Source: Amphimedon queenslandica (Eukaryota > Porifera > Demospongiae > Haplosclerida > Niphatidae). Taken from it: DNA of 23,367 bases. Position numbers and translations under genes: made by a program. The notes under the pieces were generated by a model. That model was given only the letters and a program-made list of their open reading frames with translations. It was not told the DNA's origin and made no database searches. The stretch spans positions 114,012 through 137,378 of the forward strand of contig NW_003546349.1 in the NCBI RefSeq assembly GCF_000090795.2. Reading direction: 5' to 3'. Below are positions 21,681-23,367 of the stretch, in pieces (positions within the stretch are counted from its first letter, which is position 1; each line of letters begins with the position of its first letter).

Positions 21681-22836
21681 TTTGATCCTTCACCTCAGTG
21701 TCAGTGCAGCAAGTGAACATATCCACTAATCGAAACTGGGAAAGGGATTGAGCACCATGGGGTAATGTAAAATCTTTACCCAATTCATTTTTAAAGAATA
21801 GATACAGATTAGCACTATCATTCATTTTTTGGCAATAAATAATAGTTCGAGGAATTAATACCCTTTCCTGTCGTAGTTTAATGACAAGTGGAGTAAATCT
21901 TTCTTCAAAGGATTCATATGACAATACTCTATATGTTAGGTTAGATTTGCAGGGATGCAATATGACCCTTACTGGTGACTTTAAACCTATAATAGTTGAT
22001 AATTTCTCTTGAAGTGAACGAGTAGCTGTTGCTGTTAAAGCCAATACTGGAATTTCCTCAGGAATTGAACTAAGAAGTTTGCAAACTTTTAACAGCACTT
22101 CACAAAATGTGGTACCCCTACATTAAAAGTGTCATGAAAGAATCCATTCCCACATAGGCCAAATCAAATCTCTGTATACATGTGAACAAAACTAATAATT
22201 CATGGTGTGAGCAATAAGGCACATGAATCTCCTCTACGTGTAATTTTATGTAATATTTTATTGAGTGCATTACACAGTACAAGTGATACCACAATTATTC
22301 TTGATAAATATACATGTAATGATACAGTTTCATCTTACCATTTTTAATGTATGTATGTGCTTCATCTAAGATCAAACCTTTTACTTGATTGCGATACTTA
22401 TCACTGCATATCAGTCGCCCCCACTTTATATTGCCCGACAATGCCTCTGGGGTAGAGAGTAACAATCATCAATAGCATTCTGTTTCATTACCTTGTCATT
22501 TTTTTCACCACAAGTGTAGCCAGCAGTCATTGCTTTCAATTTAAATGCTGAAGCCTACAAGCCACATGATTTCAGTACTAATTGTGTTACTATAGAACTT
22601 ACCTGATCCTTCATTATGGCTGTCAGTGGTGTTAAAATTATGATTATGATGACTACCTGGCAGCAATGTATCAAAAATGAATAGCAAGCAGGTATAGCAC
22701 ATACTCTTGCCAAATCCAGTACACTACCTTGTATAAAGCTACTAATCACTTCATACTGCTAGTTTTTAAAGTTGATATCCCAGCCTTCTGGCAGCTTCCG
22801 TTATAGCAGCTTGTTGTACCTCTATTGGATCAATCA

Positions 22837-23047
22837 GGTGGGTCCGCCTGACTACTATTGGATGGCGGTTAGAGTCCATGCCTGTTAGCTTGAGAGAAAC
22901 ATAAATCATTATTAACAGTTATAAATATTAATTAACTATAAGTGTCATAACTTCCTGTACTGTAGAAATTTTGCTGTAAGTCAACTTTGGTATACGTATA
23001 TAACCTGACCTTCCCCACCTTTCTACATGGGTCAGGCTCCGCCTGAC
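22837..23047. promoter_or_regulatory. interval between divergent RecQ and peptidase genes, with a repeated GC-rich motif
   Basis: The motif GG(G/C)TCCGCCTGACT occurs at about 22842-22855 (inside the first codons of RecQ) and at about 23033-23046. The second copy is part of a palindrome GTCAGGC-TCC-GCCTGAC. These stand out in otherwise AT-rich sequence and lie across the head-to-head start region of the two genes. A shared regulatory or recombinase-binding role is conceivable but not shown. No TATA box or initiator can be assigned. Confidence 0.25.
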
Positions 23048-23189
23048 TTGAATTATGCTAGTTGTGCAGTAGATGTTACAGGTAGAGTAATATGATGGAA
23101 GTTATATTGACTCATTAGTGACATTTATTGTTAATGACATTATTAATACATTATTCCTTATAATTACCGGGAATTTCTTTTAATTATAG

Positions 23190-23360
23190 GGAATACAATT
23201 TGAAAAGGTGTTACAGTACCTACAATGTATCAAAAGAATGTTGGACATAGCTCCATTAAATGTAACCAAATGGCATCAACATTGCAACAGAGCAGTGGTG
23301 TTGATTGTGGCATATGTGTACCTTGTATCTAGACCTTTCTGTAGTCGTAAATTGCCATAA
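23190..23360 (+). pseudogene. exon of a Ulp1-like (C48) cysteine peptidase
   Basis: C48 peptidases cleave SUMO-like proteins, and such domains are often carried by eukaryotic transposons. After an acceptor (TTTTAATTATAG, ending 23189) the frame reads FEKVLQYLQCIKRMLDIAPL and NVTKWHQHC. A frameshift near 23284 then gives QQSSGVDCGICV, with the hallmark catalytic Gln and Cys of the family (Q-x4-x-D-C-G, Cys codon 23306-23308), followed by a TAG (or, in the first frame, YLVSRPFC). The catalytic His and Asp should lie in upstream exons that I cannot find, so only the C-terminal part is seen. It is transcribed away from the RecQ gene. The call rests on one motif plus a plausible helix before it. 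Confidence 0.5.
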
Positions 23361-23367
23361 AATTGAC

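Larger units (their letters stand above)
19957..21681. mobile_element. composite insertion inside the RecQ gene
   Basis: On the minus strand the RecQ reading is ...GAT CAA ATT up to the break and ATT GTC TTT GCA after it. Removing the 1,725 bp between, with one copy of ATT, gives an uninterrupted frame [10 protein letters not shown]. So the interval behaves as inserted DNA flanked by a 3-bp ATT repeat. It holds dispersed repeat copy B, an ATT tract, a fold-back palindrome and MITE copy 3. Whether it arrived as one composite or in steps is not known, except that MITE copy 3 came after the palindrome. Confidence 0.6.
19597..22879 (-). pseudogene. RecQ-type DNA helicase pseudogene, split by nested insertions
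   Basis: RecQ helicases unwind DNA 3'-5' using ATP. The start is ATG at 22879-22877 (MDSNRHPIVVRRTHLIDPIE ... ITEAARRLGY). A frameshift and a TAG follow, then QYEVISSFIQG. The Walker A motif TGFGKSMCY (22720-22694) is in another frame than the motif Ia block LTPLTAIMKDQVSSIVTQL. Next come CGEKNDKVMKQ, a 2-bp slip (TCTCT) before TPEAL, motif II DEAH at 22366-22355, an intron 22338-22118 with a one-base A-run expansion at its donor side, GTTFCEV, motif III LALTATAT and RTIIYCQ. The frame breaks at DQI (near 21681) and resumes at [12 protein letters not shown] near 19953, with motif [11 protein letters not shown]. Motif VI should read GRAGRAG, but the first Gly codon is TGA (19813-19815). A TAG lies at 19738-19740. 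The C-terminal Cys cluster CRVSDSDCCDVC precedes TAA 19597-19599. Family call is firm. Inactive. Confidence 0.88.

Noticed and set aside
22605..22611. Splice donor GTAAGT after KDQ in the RecQ gene
   Set aside because: The reading frame continues naturally through it (KDQVSSIVTQL), matching RecQ coding sequence, so it is more likely a chance GTAAGT in an exon.
1..23367. tRNA, rRNA, snRNA genes or CRISPR arrays
   Set aside because: No cloverleaf with conserved TTCRA loop, no rRNA-like block and no regularly spaced direct repeats were seen by eye; a tRNAscan or Rfam search would settle this.

Overview
This window looks like AT-rich, intron-bearing metazoan DNA packed with decayed mobile-element genes. 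The bases for this are spliced coding remnants (GT..AG introns, one only 48 bp long), CR1/Jockey-like reverse transcriptase debris, small inverted-repeat elements, and protein families (DUF6589, RecQ-like helicase, Ulp1-like peptidase) that are multicopy in sponges and cnidarians. A demosponge such as Amphimedon is my best guess. It is an inference, not something shown by a marker gene. No rRNA, tRNA, CRISPR array or clearly intact long gene was found, and almost every coding trace carries stops or frameshifts.

Layout. Positions 2-166 hold the open end of an unrecognised reading frame. Positions 765-2847 (+) hold a broken multi-exon gene of an unrecognised family. It lies tail to tail with a second broken gene (4026-3009, -) that has a HIRAN-like C-terminal half. 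A dispersed repeat (copy A, about 4100-4852) follows. Positions 5137-5451 (+) are an open fragment that faintly recalls CxC/KDZ transposase N-termini. Positions 5450-10560 are mostly gene-poor, with a coiled-coil-like remnant on the minus strand, a 75-codon ORF, an 81-bp tandem duplication and the first MITE nearby. Positions 11650-10995 (-) are two exons of a RING-like zinc-finger gene whose splice phases match. Positions 12478-12730 (+) are an exon-like block of unknown family. Positions 12790-13450 (+) are a non-LTR reverse transcriptase fragment.

The right end is the most interesting part. A DUF6589 pseudogene (15331-19352, +) runs tail to tail into a RecQ-type helicase pseudogene (22879-19597, -). 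The RecQ start lies head to head with an exon of a Ulp1-like (C48) cysteine peptidase (from 23190, +). Helicase, DUF6589 protein and peptidase could be parts of one multi-gene mobile element, now dead.

The RecQ gene is split by about 1.7 kb of nested insertions. These are dispersed repeat copy B, ending in a perfect 10-bp hairpin, and a long fold-back palindrome into whose right arm a 237-bp MITE jumped. The other arm of the palindrome preserves the empty target site. Two more copies of that MITE lie at 10562-10784 and inside a DUF6589 intron at 18162-18398.
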